DNA of 64,000 nucleotides from Rubripirellula sp. Its GTDB lineage: Bacteria > Planctomycetota > Planctomycetia > Pirellulales > Pirellulaceae. Numbering within the stretch: the stretch's first letter is position 1; each line of letters begins with the position of its first letter. Below, piece by piece: positions 29,337 to 39,383 of the stretch. The translations under genes were made by a program, and so were the position numbers. Below the pieces are notes generated by a model. That model saw only the letters and a list, made by a program, of their open reading frames with translations. It ran no database searches and was not told the DNA's origin. The DNA lies in contig JAAXIK010000310.1 of NCBI GenBank assembly GCA_012270385.1, positions 10,602-74,601 of the forward strand. Direction: 5' to 3'.

Positions 29337-30659
29337 ATGCAAAATGATTCAAACCGTCGAAATTTTCTTAAGGGCTCGACGGCGGCTGCAGCTGGTGCTG
29401 CATTGACAAGCACGATCGCACGAACAGCTCATGCTGCAGGCAGTGACGAAATCAAGTTTGTTTTGATTGGATGCGGCGGCCGAGGACTCGGTGCTACCGA
29501 AAACATCATGAACACCAAAGGAAATGTAAAGCTTGTTGCTGCTGCAGATCCTTACACCGAAAAAGCTGCTAATAATCTTGCAAATCTCGGAAAAAAGAAT
29601 CGAGGTAAGTACGCAGAGAAGATCGATGTGCCTCAAGACCGCATCTTTGGTGGTTTGGATGGATACAAAAAAGCTATCGATGTGGATGCTGACCTAGTCG
29701 TGATAGCGACCCCACCTGGATTCAAGCCGCAGCAGTTCGAATATGCGGTGAATAAAGGCCGCCATATTTTCATGGAAAAGCCAGTCGCTTCGGACGCAAC
29801 CGGAGTTCGGCGAGTTCTCAACGCCGTTGAAGAATCTAAGAAGAAGGATTTGATGGTTGCCATCGGTTTGCAACGTCGTCACGAACCACGCTATGTAGAA
29901 ACCATCAAGAGAATTCATGATGGCGCAATTGGTGATGTTATCAATATGCGAGTCTACTGGAACGGGTCCGGTATCTGGTATCGAAACCGCAATGAAACGC
30001 AAACGGAGATGGGTTTCCAAGTTAACAACTGGTACCACTTCAATTGGTTGTGAGGAGATCATTTTAGAGAACAAAGCATTCACAAACACTATCTAGTGTT
30101 TTGGGTAAAAGGTGAGTATCCCGTTGAGTGTAATGGGATGGGAGGGCGTGAGTTACGAGAGGGTGGCGATGCTACAAAATCGCAAATCTTCGATCACACC
30201 TTCTGCGAGTATACTTTTGCTGACGGTACAAAGATGTACAGCCAAGGACGCCATGTTCGTGGTGTTTGGAACAAGGTCGGCGAATTTGTACATGGGTCCA
30301 AAGGTACATCTGATCCCGGAGCGGGTTGGATTGATGGGGCAAATCCTTGGAAGTTTGAAGGTGAACGGCCCAATGGACACCAGCAAGAGCAGCATGACAT
30401 GATCGAGTCATTGATGGCTGGGAAGATTTATAACGAAGGCGAATATGGTGCTAAATCAACCTTCACCGCTATTCTAGGTCGCGAAGCATGTTATAGCGGA
30501 AAGGTCATCAAATGGGATGATCTTCTCGCTAAAGGCACCGAGCTTGCCCCGGGAATTGATAATTACACACTTGATACTCCCCCTCCACCATCAGCGTTGC
30601 CGGGGGAAGACGGAAGTTACCCGTTTGCTGTTCCAGGTAAATATGATCCATTCGCTTAG
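29337..30659 (+). pseudogene. Gfo/Idh/MocA family oxidoreductase with Tat-type signal, interrupted by a single in-frame TGA at 30051-30053 (pseudogene, sequence error or recoding)
   Basis: ORFs 29220..30053 and 30096..30659 are in the same frame (start difference 876 = 3x292). RRNFLKGSTAAAAGAALTSTIARTAHAA; KFVLIGCGGRGLGATENI; after the TGA the frame continues GDHFREQSIHKHYLVFWVKGEYPVECNGMGGRELREGGD. Confidence 0.85.
30084..30101. repeat. Perfect inverted repeat AAACACTA-TC-TAGTGTTT
   Basis: Read directly; 8-bp arms, 2-nt spacer, 30 nt downstream of the in-frame TGA. Confidence 0.95.
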
Positions 30660-30686
30660 TGTGAATGGCCTAATTTAGGAATGACT

Positions 30687-30722
30687 ACCGTCACGGTTCG
30701 TTCGACCGTGACGGTTTTTTTT
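30687..30722 (+). terminator. Rho-independent terminator after the Gfo/Idh/MocA gene
   Basis: Perfect 11-bp stem ACCGTCACGGT (30687-30697)/ACCGTGACGGT (30705-30715), 7-nt loop, followed by T8. Confidence 0.93.
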
Positions 30723-30740
30723 GCGCTGTATCAGACGACA

Positions 30741-33700
30741 CTACTTTCCCGAAATCCGTCGCCGCTGTTCCGGTTGCGTATCAGTAGGGAAATGCAAACG
30801 CAATTTTGGCAACGGATCTTGAGTGCCTGTAGGCATTTCCAATTGAGGAGAATTATCATACGGAACCGTTTCATTCTGCGGAGCAGGAAAGGCTTCTTCC
30901 GAAGAATCGGCAGTCAGGTTGCTGTGATCATGCGTTAGAGGATCATCTCCCTGATCGGGATTCGTCTTCTTTTTATGGTTGCATTTAAACCATCGACCAG
31001 CTGGCCCGGCAAGCAGTGCTGGAAGCAGAATCATATCACCCACCAGCGCGGTAGCGAGCATCACTAACATCAATGATCCGAATCGCTGCGTTGGTGTGAA
31101 GGTAGATAATGCGAAAACAAAAAGGCCTAATCCACCAACGATTGTGGTTTGTGTCATTGCAGGCCCGACACGTCGATAGGTTTCAATGACCGCATCAATA
31201 CGGCTCATCCCTCGGGCGAGGTTCGTGCGAAACCAAGCAAGAAAGTGAATCGTGTCATCAACAGCCACACCCATTGCAACCGATGCGGTCATCATCGTGC
31301 CGATATCAATCTCCATACCAAGATGGCACATCACTCCAAACACCATGATGACGGGAAAGACATTTGGAATCATTGCTACCATGCCCGCCATGAGTCCGTC
31401 TCTAAGATTCGCGGGACGCATCCATGTGGTAGGCAGAGTGCCTGGATTTAACAGGAGAATCATCACGCCGGCGATGAGAATGAAGGCTAGGCCGATGGAT
31501 TCGGTCAAGCTAGTTAGAAGGGTACGCTGAGCTTTGTAAACGACTGGCACAACTCCGGTATAAACTACTCCCAAACTACCGGCTTGTGAGTTTTTGTCTT
31601 CCTCTGGTTTCGATACGGTCATCTTGTATCGAGAGTCAGCTAGGATCGGCTCGGTGTCAATCAAACTCTTTGCATCCGCGAAATCTTCTTTCTTGAAGAC
31701 ATCACTGCCAAGCCATACGACAGAGTCATACCGTTCAACGAATTTTGCCCATTGGCCACTACTTATCAGTTCATTGCGTTTTTCTTTTGAGACATCCAGC
31801 CATGATGGCCTGGCAATCCTTTCACCGCTGATCAGTTCGCCAAGCGTGCTGAGGTACGCTGCTCGTGCATCAATCTCGTCCTCCTCGGTGAGTAGATCTG
31901 CTTTGTCCAGACCGGGAGGGGATTTGGCTCCGACGAGAAGTACGCGTGACTTTGGATTCACGCGACCGGCCCCACTCAGATCCTGAGCTGCTAGATCGGT
32001 TAAGAGAGCACGTCGAGTTTCATAAGCATGAAGTACGGGTTGAACTGCTTCACGAAGGGTGTAAATAAAGTTTCCGTAATCGACATCTGAAAGAGCCGCA
32101 ACACGTAAACTGATCCTCCACAATTCGGTTGGATTCGGGTCAGTGCCCTTTTCCATTTGCAGGTAATCAATCTGCTTCAGGTCCTCGAGCGATGCGGTGA
32201 GTTCACGATTGAATTTTGCGCGAACAGGACTGTAGCTATTCGAGGGAGCAGGTAGTGGTGGTAAAAAGGTGTTGGCGCTCATGGCTTGTCCCACCACGCC
32301 TCGACCAGGCTCACCGAGTGTATTACTCACAACCTTCCGAACTCGCTCTACCAGCTCTGCTCGTTCTAAGATTCGCAAGGAATCGACAGCGAGGGAATCA
32401 TTTTCCTCTGTGGAACCATTGGTGTTGCTGTATTGGCTGTCAGCCTGCATTGAAGCTGGGATACGGACGACCAATTCCATCGGAACCAGTTTCCCGAAAT
32501 TATCTTCTAGCCAACCATAGTCGTGAATGATCCGCGAATCGGAATCAAAAAGTTTAAGTAATTGAACGGAGGTCTTAATCTCCCGCAGTCCCCATGCTCC
32601 GAGAAAGAGAGCTAACAGGCAAACTGTGGTCACGGAAGCGTAATGACTCGTGATCCAACGACCCAAACCTGCCCACCAATCGGAGAGCTTCGATTCTTTG
32701 GCCAGTTCCGCGTTGGGTGAGACCTCTTCTTCTTTAAAGCCAGGAACAAACGTCTGCAGTGCTGCCGGTAAGTAAGAGAAAAGGACTCCGACGGTCATCA
32801 TGACTCCGATACCGGAGTACAAACCGAAATTACTGATGGGAGCTAGATTACTCGTAAATAACGAAACCAATCCGATAGCAGTAGTGGTTGAAGCTAGTGC
32901 ACAAGGTAACAGTGCGTGCCTAAAGGCTCGCCCTGTTGCTCCACGCTCTCCACGAGCTCGCACCTCATCCCGATAGTAATTGATGACGTGAATCGCACCG
33001 GAGAGACCAAGAACATAAACCAATGACGGCCTGCTCATCATAATCGCTTCAACACGACACGAAGTCCACCACACGATCCCCATGCTCAAGCCTGCTGAAC
33101 TGCCACCCACCACGAAAACCATCATGGTGATTTTGAGGCTACGGAAACAGATATAGGAGAGCACGATTCCCAGTAAGATGCTGTATCCAACGAGTCGAAC
33201 AAGGGTCACCGTGCCTTCTTCATCAATTGCCACATTGTCCACGGGAGGACCGCCCATACGCAGTGGCGTTGTCCCCGGAGCGATAATGGAATTACTTTTG
33301 TTAAAAGGCGGAGGTGCCATCGAGGGTGCACTTGGCGCGGCAATTCCTGATTCTTCTGCAAGCACCAGTAGGCGGCCCCTTGCTTGACCCAAACATCCCC
33401 GTCCCAAGGCGAACGGTAAATTATCATTGGCAAGATTGGTGAGGGTAACCATCACACAAGTCAATCGCGGTGGTGGTTCAACTTCGGCTGCATCGTAAAC
33501 GGAGTACCAAATTCGAGTTCGTTGCTCTAAGGATGCCTGTTTCAGGACTTCCAAGGATCCATCAAATTGCGACTGCAGTACTTCATCTACGACCCGTTGG
33601 GCGGTGAAATCAAAATCAGCGGGTAGTTGATTCTGACCACTTTCGGGGAGCATTGATCGGAATGCTTTGGGGCTCCAATCAAATTGTTCATCAATTGCCG

Positions 33701-34517
33701 GTGCAAACAGGCTTCCTGTCAATCTCTCCATCGCTAAACGCTTAGCAACTACGGCTCGTCGCGATTCGTCAGTGAGGTCCACTGGCCAAAGAGATCCGTC
33801 TTTTTGAGCCAGTTCTTCCACGACCATTTCGCCCGTTTGGACGGTTTGAAATAGTGGTGCACATAGCAGTGACAGATCATTGTAGAAAGGATTGGCAGCT
33901 CGCTCGGTTGCAGGTTCGCCGAAGGCGGTGACAAATTGACCTTCGAGTTGGAAGGTTCCCATCGATCTTTGGACACCACGCACCGCACCTGCTACCGCAT
34001 TCATGGCTCCTTCCCAGCGGGACAGTCGACCATCTGGAGTGATGTAGTGCCATTGGCCAGAAGCAGTACATAACCACTTCTCTCGCAATCCTCCCCAATT
34101 GAAGAATTCGTTGCCACTTCTTAGCAGCTGAAGTTCTTCCCCGAACTGGCGAGCACGCTTGTAGGGAATTGCCTCTTCCTCCGACATCCCTTGCCAAGGC
34201 TCATAGGTGGCGCTTTCGTGAATCAGTTTTTCTTGAAAAAGCTTCAGACGCTGATCGTTGGATGAACAACCTGGCCAGGTCGTCAGCACAAAGCTCTCAC
34301 CGGCGAAATGTTCGGCGAACCAGCTTAGTTCGGCCGTTTCTGGAAAATCACTAGGTAGCCAATCTTTGACATCGTTTTCTTTCTTTTCCAGACTAAGCCG
34401 AGCCGCTCGGAAGACCGAAGGCATGCAGAAAAAGAAAACGACGAGTATCAGAAGCGCATACGGAATCCCCAGAGGGCTGCGTCGCTCGAGGAGAGGATCT
34501 TGGTTCATAAGCGACAA
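30741..34517 (-). CDS. MMPL/RND superfamily transporter (1258 aa)
   Basis: Two hydrophobic multi-TM blocks with RND-like motifs: ILLGIVLSYICFRSLKITMMVFVVGGSSAGLSMG ... IDIGTMMTASVAMGVAVDDTIHFLAWFR ... AMTQTTIVGGLGLFVFALSTFTPTQRFGSLM. Confidence 0.92.
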   Translation of the reverse strand: MSLMNQDPLLERRSPLGIPYALLILVVFFFCMPSVFRAARLSLEKKENDVKDWLPSDFPETAELSWFAEHFAGESFVLTTWPGCSSNDQRLKLFQEKLIHESATYEPWQGMSEEEAIPYKRARQFGEELQLLRSGNEFFNWGGLREKWLCTASGQWHYITPDGRLSRWEGAMNAVAGAVRGVQRSMGTFQLEGQFVTAFGEPATERAANPFYNDLSLLCAPLFQTVQTGEMVVEELAQKDGSLWPVDLTDESRRAVVAKRLAMERLTGSLFAPAIDEQFDWSPKAFRSMLPESGQNQLPADFDFTAQRVVDEVLQSQFDGSLEVLKQASLEQRTRIWYSVYDAAEVEPPPRLTCVMVTLTNLANDNLPFALGRGCLGQARGRLLVLAEESGIAAPSAPSMAPPPFNKSNSIIAPGTTPLRMGGPPVDNVAIDEEGTVTLVRLVGYSILLGIVLSYICFRSLKITMMVFVVGGSSAGLSMGIVWWTSCRVEAIMMSRPSLVYVLGLSGAIHVINYYRDEVRARGERGATGRAFRHALLPCALASTTTAIGLVSLFTSNLAPISNFGLYSGIGVMMTVGVLFSYLPAALQTFVPGFKEEEVSPNAELAKESKLSDWWAGLGRWITSHYASVTTVCLLALFLGAWGLREIKTSVQLLKLFDSDSRIIHDYGWLEDNFGKLVPMELVVRIPASMQADSQYSNTNGSTEENDSLAVDSLRILERAELVERVRKVVSNTLGEPGRGVVGQAMSANTFLPPLPAPSNSYSPVRAKFNRELTASLEDLKQIDYLQMEKGTDPNPTELWRISLRVAALSDVDYGNFIYTLREAVQPVLHAYETRRALLTDLAAQDLSGAGRVNPKSRVLLVGAKSPPGLDKADLLTEEDEIDARAAYLSTLGELISGERIARPSWLDVSKEKRNELISSGQWAKFVERYDSVVWLGSDVFKKEDFADAKSLIDTEPILADSRYKMTVSKPEEDKNSQAGSLGVVYTGVVPVVYKAQRTLLTSLTESIGLAFILIAGVMILLLNPGTLPTTWMRPANLRDGLMAGMVAMIPNVFPVIMVFGVMCHLGMEIDIGTMMTASVAMGVAVDDTIHFLAWFRTNLARGMSRIDAVIETYRRVGPAMTQTTIVGGLGLFVFALSTFTPTQRFGSLMLVMLATALVGDMILLPALLAGPAGRWFKCNHKKKTNPDQGDDPLTHDHSNLTADSSEEAFPAPQNETVPYDNSPQLEMPTGTQDPLPKLRLHFPTDTQPEQRRRISGK

Positions 34518-34877
34518 GTGGGGACCAAAAACACTGCGGACTTCACGTAAAGAGAACGGCTTTGCTCGTAAATTACCGATCTATGGCGCAGGGGTCTACT
34601 TCAATCCCGGCTTAACGTGTCCGCAGGACTGGTTTCCCGCATGAATGTAGTAATCACGGTCAGTTTGCGACCTACAATCGACTGTATTATCTCTTTCGAG
34701 GGGTGATCAGAGCCATTTTCGAATCATCTCTACTCGCGAAATCCACATCCTGATTGAGCTCGTGTCGGCGAGCTGAAGGAATGACTTCTCCGACCCGATT
34801 TTAGAGAAGACCAAGAATCCGTGACAACGGATTTTGATTATCAGTTCTCTAGCTATGGGATCTTGAAATCCAATTCC

Positions 34878-35786
34878 TCATTCAAGGTCCATCAGTTCGC
34901 CATCAGCACGGTTACCAAACTGCCTAAACAGAGTGGTATCAATATTGTCAGAGAGAAAACGAGTCGAGCCATCCGCAAAGGTAAACAGAGCACCTCCCGG
35001 GTGATAACTCCCAAATTTTCCTACAACCGTTGCGTCCTCCTCCTCATCATTTATTGACCAATAATCTCTCTGGTCAAAACCGCTCGTGTTTCGAAGAGTG
35101 GAGCGATCACCGACAACCCAACCAAGACTCTGACTGTTCTGTTTACATTCACCTAACAGGATAGTGTGAGCACTTCCGTCGAGGATGTCACTGTATCGCA
35201 CTTCACTATTGAGAAAGAGTAGACCGTTGTTATCTACATCAATTGGAGCTTCGGAGTCATGATGACAGCCAACGTAGTGATTCAGTCCGATTCTTTGTTC
35301 GCCTTCAACCCGAATCTGTTCACCCGGGTTGGATGGACAAAAAAGCGTGGGAATCACTAACGCACGAACTGGTGCATTCACTTCTGCAAAAGCACCAGCC
35401 TCAAGGTCAAACTGCTTGTAAGCGGATTGCTGTTCGATGTACGGCAGAATAGAAACAATCCAGCTCACCACTTTACCTTCGGGCTGATTCGTGATGGGGC
35501 CCTGCGGATTCAAGCTCCCTGCGGGCATGTGCTCCATGCTGAATTCATAATGATGAATGGCTAGACCCAATTGGGTTTGGTTATTCATGCAGGAGACTCG
35601 CCTCGCTGCTTCTCGGGCAGCTTGAACCGCTGGTAGTAATAGACCAACCAATATCCCGATGATGGCTATCACCACCAACAACTCCACAAGCGTGAATCCG
35701 CTTTTGCTATGGTGACGGCTTGGTCGGCTGGTAGTTTTGAGCATATTCATTGACTCCGGTTTATGAATTGAGCAGACGATGTTCAA
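34878..35786 (-). CDS. DUF1559-type prepilin-like protein (type IV pilin N-terminal methylation motif)
   Basis: KSGFTLVELLVVIAIIGILVGLLLPAVQAAREAARRVSCMNNQTQLGLAIHHYE; C-terminal FADGSTRFLSDNID. Confidence 0.95.
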   Translation of the reverse strand: MNIVCSIHKPESMNMLKTTSRPSRHHSKSGFTLVELLVVIAIIGILVGLLLPAVQAAREAARRVSCMNNQTQLGLAIHHYEFSMEHMPAGSLNPQGPITNQPEGKVVSWIVSILPYIEQQSAYKQFDLEAGAFAEVNAPVRALVIPTLFCPSNPGEQIRVEGEQRIGLNHYVGCHHDSEAPIDVDNNGLLFLNSEVRYSDILDGSAHTILLGECKQNSQSLGWVVGDRSTLRNTSGFDQRDYWSINDEEEDATVVGKFGSYHPGGALFTFADGSTRFLSDNIDTTLFRQFGNRADGELMDLE

Positions 35787-36208
35787 TTGTCTTTGATTTG
35801 ATAAATATAGTGATGAGTTCGCTTTGTGACGGATGGATCAAATTGCTCCATTTCGGAGCCTTGAAGACCCAGTTGTGCAGTAATCGTGACCCCAATTTGC
35901 TGCGGGTTCGTCCCTCTCTCGATAGTGATTTTGACATGAGGGTTGAGTCGACTGAGGTCTTGAATCTCGGGCTCCCAAGTCTCACCTGAATATTCGACCG
36001 AGTTTGCAAGCTGTGTTGCAGACCTCAGGATCCCCGCATCGAGTAGGTACTCTGTTTGCCTCATTTGTTGCGAGTGTTTTGCAGCTCTCCGTGCACGAAG
36101 TGCCTCAGCTGTTGAGAGGCTGATGATCGATGTTGCTACACCGATGCATACGAGGACACAAATGACCAGGAACCCATTTCGATTCGATGACCGTGTTCTA
36201 TACGTCAT
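35783..36208 (-). CDS. Small pilus/pseudopilin-associated membrane protein
   Basis: RNGFLVICVLVCIGVATSIISLSTAEALRARRAAK hydrophobic N-terminus; overlaps neighbours inside the pseudopilin operon. Confidence 0.65.
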   Translation of the reverse strand: MTYRTRSSNRNGFLVICVLVCIGVATSIISLSTAEALRARRAAKHSQQMRQTEYLLDAGILRSATQLANSVEYSGETWEPEIQDLSRLNPHVKITIERGTNPQQIGVTITAQLGLQGSEMEQFDPSVTKRTHHYIYQIKDN

Positions 36209-36746
36209 TGTTTACCTCCGCGGCCTGATATTGAAGTAATCGCCCCAAAACTGCTTTGAACTCCCGTTTTGGAGCCGAATTCATGATCTGACCTGTGGTG
36301 TCGGATTGGATGGTGAGGCCGACCTGATTCAAATCACTCTGGATCACAAATTGGCAGTTGATGGCTCTCCTGAATTGATAGGTTTCTTTTCGGATTACCT
36401 TGCCATCAGATAACTGAGTTCTTTCAACGAAATCTTCCTCAGCTGCAAACCGAATGATGGTTTGATCGTTGTATGTCAGCTCCAGTCCTCCGTCTGATTT
36501 GACCTCAGCAGACTTGGCTCGATGAATATCACGGCGAAACTCACCGCTGAAACGGTCCAGTAAGCGATGTTCCAGCGAACGATCACGAGTGACGGAATGG
36601 TAACGCATTGCCTGATGAATCAGACCAACGGATAGAATCATCAGCGTGCTTCCAACGGTCATCGTGATCGATAGCTCGATTAGGGTGTAACCGGCATAGC
36701 GTTTACGGCTCATTGATCTTCCTCTCCCATCCAAGGTTCCATCCAA
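36198..36746 (-). CDS. Prepilin-like protein (GspJ-like)
   Basis: RYAGYTLIELSITMTVGSTLMILSVGLI prepilin motif. Confidence 0.8.
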   Translation of the reverse strand: MDGTLDGRGRSMSRKRYAGYTLIELSITMTVGSTLMILSVGLIHQAMRYHSVTRDRSLEHRLLDRFSGEFRRDIHRAKSAEVKSDGGLELTYNDQTIIRFAAEEDFVERTQLSDGKVIRKETYQFRRAINCQFVIQSDLNQVGLTIQSDTTGQIMNSAPKREFKAVLGRLLQYQAAEVNNDV

Positions 36747-37114
36747 CCAATTAGCTTGACTGGTGCTTTGGGTTGACTGGTGTTCCAGTCGAGTTGAAGA
36801 GCAATCGCAGTTTTGGTTTCATCACACCAAGAAGCCGTGATGGAAGCGTTCGGCGAAATGGATTTCACTAGTTGCGAGGGTTCTAGATTTTCCATCGCGG
36901 GTAGCCTGGCCTCAGGATTCAATCTGGTCAAATGGTCGATTTCCCAACTCAGTTCTTCGATAGCGATCTGTTGATGTCGTGAATCCTGCCATAGCCTTGT
37001 TGTTTTTACAGCAAGCATTGCAATCACGGAGATTGCGACAGCCAGCAATGAGCATGCGACTACAAGCTCCGTGCTTGCAAATGCCATTCGAGTATTCGTA
37101 GTTTTCTTATTCAT
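36710..37114 (-). CDS. Pseudopilin-like protein (GspI/J-like)
   Basis: MAFASTELVVACSLLAVAISVIAMLAVKTTRLWQDSRHQQIAIEELSWEIDHL: pilin-like hydrophobic helix with Glu. Confidence 0.7.
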   Translation of the reverse strand: MNKKTTNTRMAFASTELVVACSLLAVAISVIAMLAVKTTRLWQDSRHQQIAIEELSWEIDHLTRLNPEARLPAMENLEPSQLVKSISPNASITASWCDETKTAIALQLDWNTSQPKAPVKLIGWMEPWMGEEDQ

Positions 37115-37127
37115 GCTTCGGTCGTCC

Positions 37128-38237
37128 CTACACCACCGTTGCTAAAGCTTGTACCAGTTCGGTCAAAAAGCTGAGCATAGCAGCAGCGACAATTAGCGTT
37201 ATCAGGGCGAAAAAAAGTGTAATCGCAGGGTGCAAAATACGAGAACGGATTTTCTTGTTGCGATAGCTCGACCGGCGTTTTTGCTCGGCGAATTCCCGCA
37301 AGCACCAACTCCGGGTATCTGCGTGTTCTAATTGATTAAGCGATTCGGCTTCCTGACGGTTTAGCAAGCCGCAGTCCGCAAGGGATGACCAAATATCGGT
37401 ATCACTTTGCAATTTCGAGTTAGCAAGCTCAAGCTTTCTCCGTGTGCGACGATCAAAATGAAGCTGTGAAAGCGATTCGAGTAACGTATCTGTGGAGTTT
37501 CCAGACTGAATTGTCCACGCGAACAGATCCAAAATCTGACTTTGTGTTATTGCTGAGTAACTCAATGAAACCCTTGCGCGAGCCGCTTTGGACAATCGGT
37601 GTGGTATCGGTATCCAAGTAAGAAGTGCAACGATTACTACGATCAGAAAGCCAAACGGTAAAAATCCGCCGACCCAATCGACCAAGATCGTGAATAGGGT
37701 GTTCGAAAGATTATCATCAGCAAGATTGAATTCCTTATTCATCTGTGCCATGACCGGCACGATAAAGGTAATAATAAAAGAAATTCCAAGTAAGAAAATC
37801 ACCGACAGACTTGCAAAATAGATTTGCGTATTCTTGCGATTGTCTGAATCGTGATCAGCCCGCGTACCATAGCTTTGAATGAGTCGGTCATAGGTTGTCG
37901 TAAGGGATCCAGTATTCATTCCGAGTTGCAAAGCAAGCAAGTCATGGTCGCTGATCGCGTTCGGCACTTGTTCCAAAGCTTTGAGAATGGGTGTCCCGCT
38001 AGCTATCCTGCGGTAGAGTCGATTGAGTCGTCTTCGGTATCTTCCGCGGTGACCTTTTGCAAGGTTTTTGATTAGAGGTTGTGGATCGAGATGTTCGCGG
38101 TGTGCCAGAGCAAGAATCCGGATGAGGCTTCGCTGCTTCACTCGGAGTGTATCCCCGGGCCACCAGGGAGTTGCCAACCATCCCGGCTGTAAATTCAATA
38201 GGGATTGCCCGATCGATGGGAACCACTGTTTTTGCAT
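37128..38237 (-). CDS. Type II secretion system F-family (GspF-like) protein, copy 1
   Basis: IYFASLSVIFLLGISFIITFIVPVMAQMNKEF plus repeated half; C-terminal TM RILHPAITLFFALITLIVAAAML. Confidence 0.8.
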   Translation of the reverse strand: MQKQWFPSIGQSLLNLQPGWLATPWWPGDTLRVKQRSLIRILALAHREHLDPQPLIKNLAKGHRGRYRRRLNRLYRRIASGTPILKALEQVPNAISDHDLLALQLGMNTGSLTTTYDRLIQSYGTRADHDSDNRKNTQIYFASLSVIFLLGISFIITFIVPVMAQMNKEFNLADDNLSNTLFTILVDWVGGFLPFGFLIVVIVALLTWIPIPHRLSKAARARVSLSYSAITQSQILDLFAWTIQSGNSTDTLLESLSQLHFDRRTRRKLELANSKLQSDTDIWSSLADCGLLNRQEAESLNQLEHADTRSWCLREFAEQKRRSSYRNKKIRSRILHPAITLFFALITLIVAAAMLSFLTELVQALATVV

Positions 38238-38253
38238 GCTTGTGATTCCCTAG

Positions 38254-39255
38254 CTATGACAGACCAGAAATGAGACTAACTAACGGAGTGAACAAAACGA
38301 TTACGATAAATCCGATGACAACACCGAGTGCAACAACGGAAATCTGCGCAAATGCTCCGGTAGCCCATTTTACTCGATGATGAACTCTTTCCGCATAGAT
38401 CTCGGAAATTTCACGCAGGAGGGCAACATTGGGATTTTTTAGATTTTGCAGAGCAAGGATCATGTTCGGAGGGAACTGATGGGCTAACTTGCTTTCTTGC
38501 CACAAGGGATCATTATCCATTTGGATGGCAAGTCTCTCGCAAGCACGGCGATACCAATGACTTTTTAGAGCTGAACTCGCAATTGTCATCGCATGGTTTG
38601 GCTTAATGCCCAGATGAATTAACTCCGCGAGCCGGCTCGTGAGTACCGAGATGTCACTCAGGCTTGCCGAATTACCATTGATTAGAAACTTGAACAGTCG
38701 GTGGCTTAGACCGGTGTAGGCCCAAAGCTTTTTTATGGCCAGAATTGCTGTGAACCCAGCTATCAAGGTCGATAGTAAGCGAATTGGATTTGTACGAAGT
38801 TCTCGGGATAATGAAACCACGACCTGAGTCGCTCCGGGTAGCGCAATGCCATAGTCTTCAAACATATGGTCAAACGCCGGTACAACGAAAAGTGTAAGCA
38901 GTGTAAAAACCAACAGAATGCTGAGGAACAGTAGTGCAGGATAGGCCAGAGCGCGACGTCTTTCGACCTGGATTTCATGGTTCCGGGACGCATAGACAAT
39001 CAAATTGGTCAGCCCATTGTTGACCGAATCCCGATTGAATCCCGAAGCAAGAACGGGAAGCCATTGCACGATTAGCGGATTGGACTGTAAGTCCTCAACC
39101 GAGTTAGCCGCTTGCAGCTCCCTGATCAACTCTTGAAGCTGATTTTTACTACTGAGCTCGCCGAGATCATCCAGGACTGCCGCTAGTACCAAAATGACAG
39201 CGTCACGCTCTGCGAAGATAGTCTTCAGTGATTCGGATGAACTTTGGTCTGTCAT
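38254..39255 (-). CDS. Type II secretion system F-family (GspF-like) protein, copy 2
   Basis: RRALAYPALLFLSILLVFTLLTLFVVPAFDHMFEDYGIALPGATQVVVSLSREL. Confidence 0.85.
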   Translation of the reverse strand: MTDQSSSESLKTIFAERDAVILVLAAVLDDLGELSSKNQLQELIRELQAANSVEDLQSNPLIVQWLPVLASGFNRDSVNNGLTNLIVYASRNHEIQVERRRALAYPALLFLSILLVFTLLTLFVVPAFDHMFEDYGIALPGATQVVVSLSRELRTNPIRLLSTLIAGFTAILAIKKLWAYTGLSHRLFKFLINGNSASLSDISVLTSRLAELIHLGIKPNHAMTIASSALKSHWYRRACERLAIQMDNDPLWQESKLAHQFPPNMILALQNLKNPNVALLREISEIYAERVHHRVKWATGAFAQISVVALGVVIGFIVIVLFTPLVSLISGLS

Positions 39256-39383
39256 GTAATCATCAAGTAAATGTTTGTCTGAGAATTCAGTGTCAGACTG
39301 GTAAACCTATGACTTGTAACACTCAATTTCGTTTGGGAGCTTGTCTCGACTGAAACACAATCAACAAGTTCCCTGAATGATGG

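Noticed and set aside
30051-30101. Calling the in-frame TGA a definite selenocysteine codon
   Set aside because: The hairpin starts about 30 nt after the TGA and its apex is near +40, further than the usual bacterial SECIS spacing; no selenocysteine gene is in the window. Kept only as one hypothesis.
31149-34644. Several plus-strand ORFs (up to 130 aa) opposite the MMPL/RND gene
   Set aside because: Antisense shadow ORFs of a strongly supported transporter; their sequences show no domain features.
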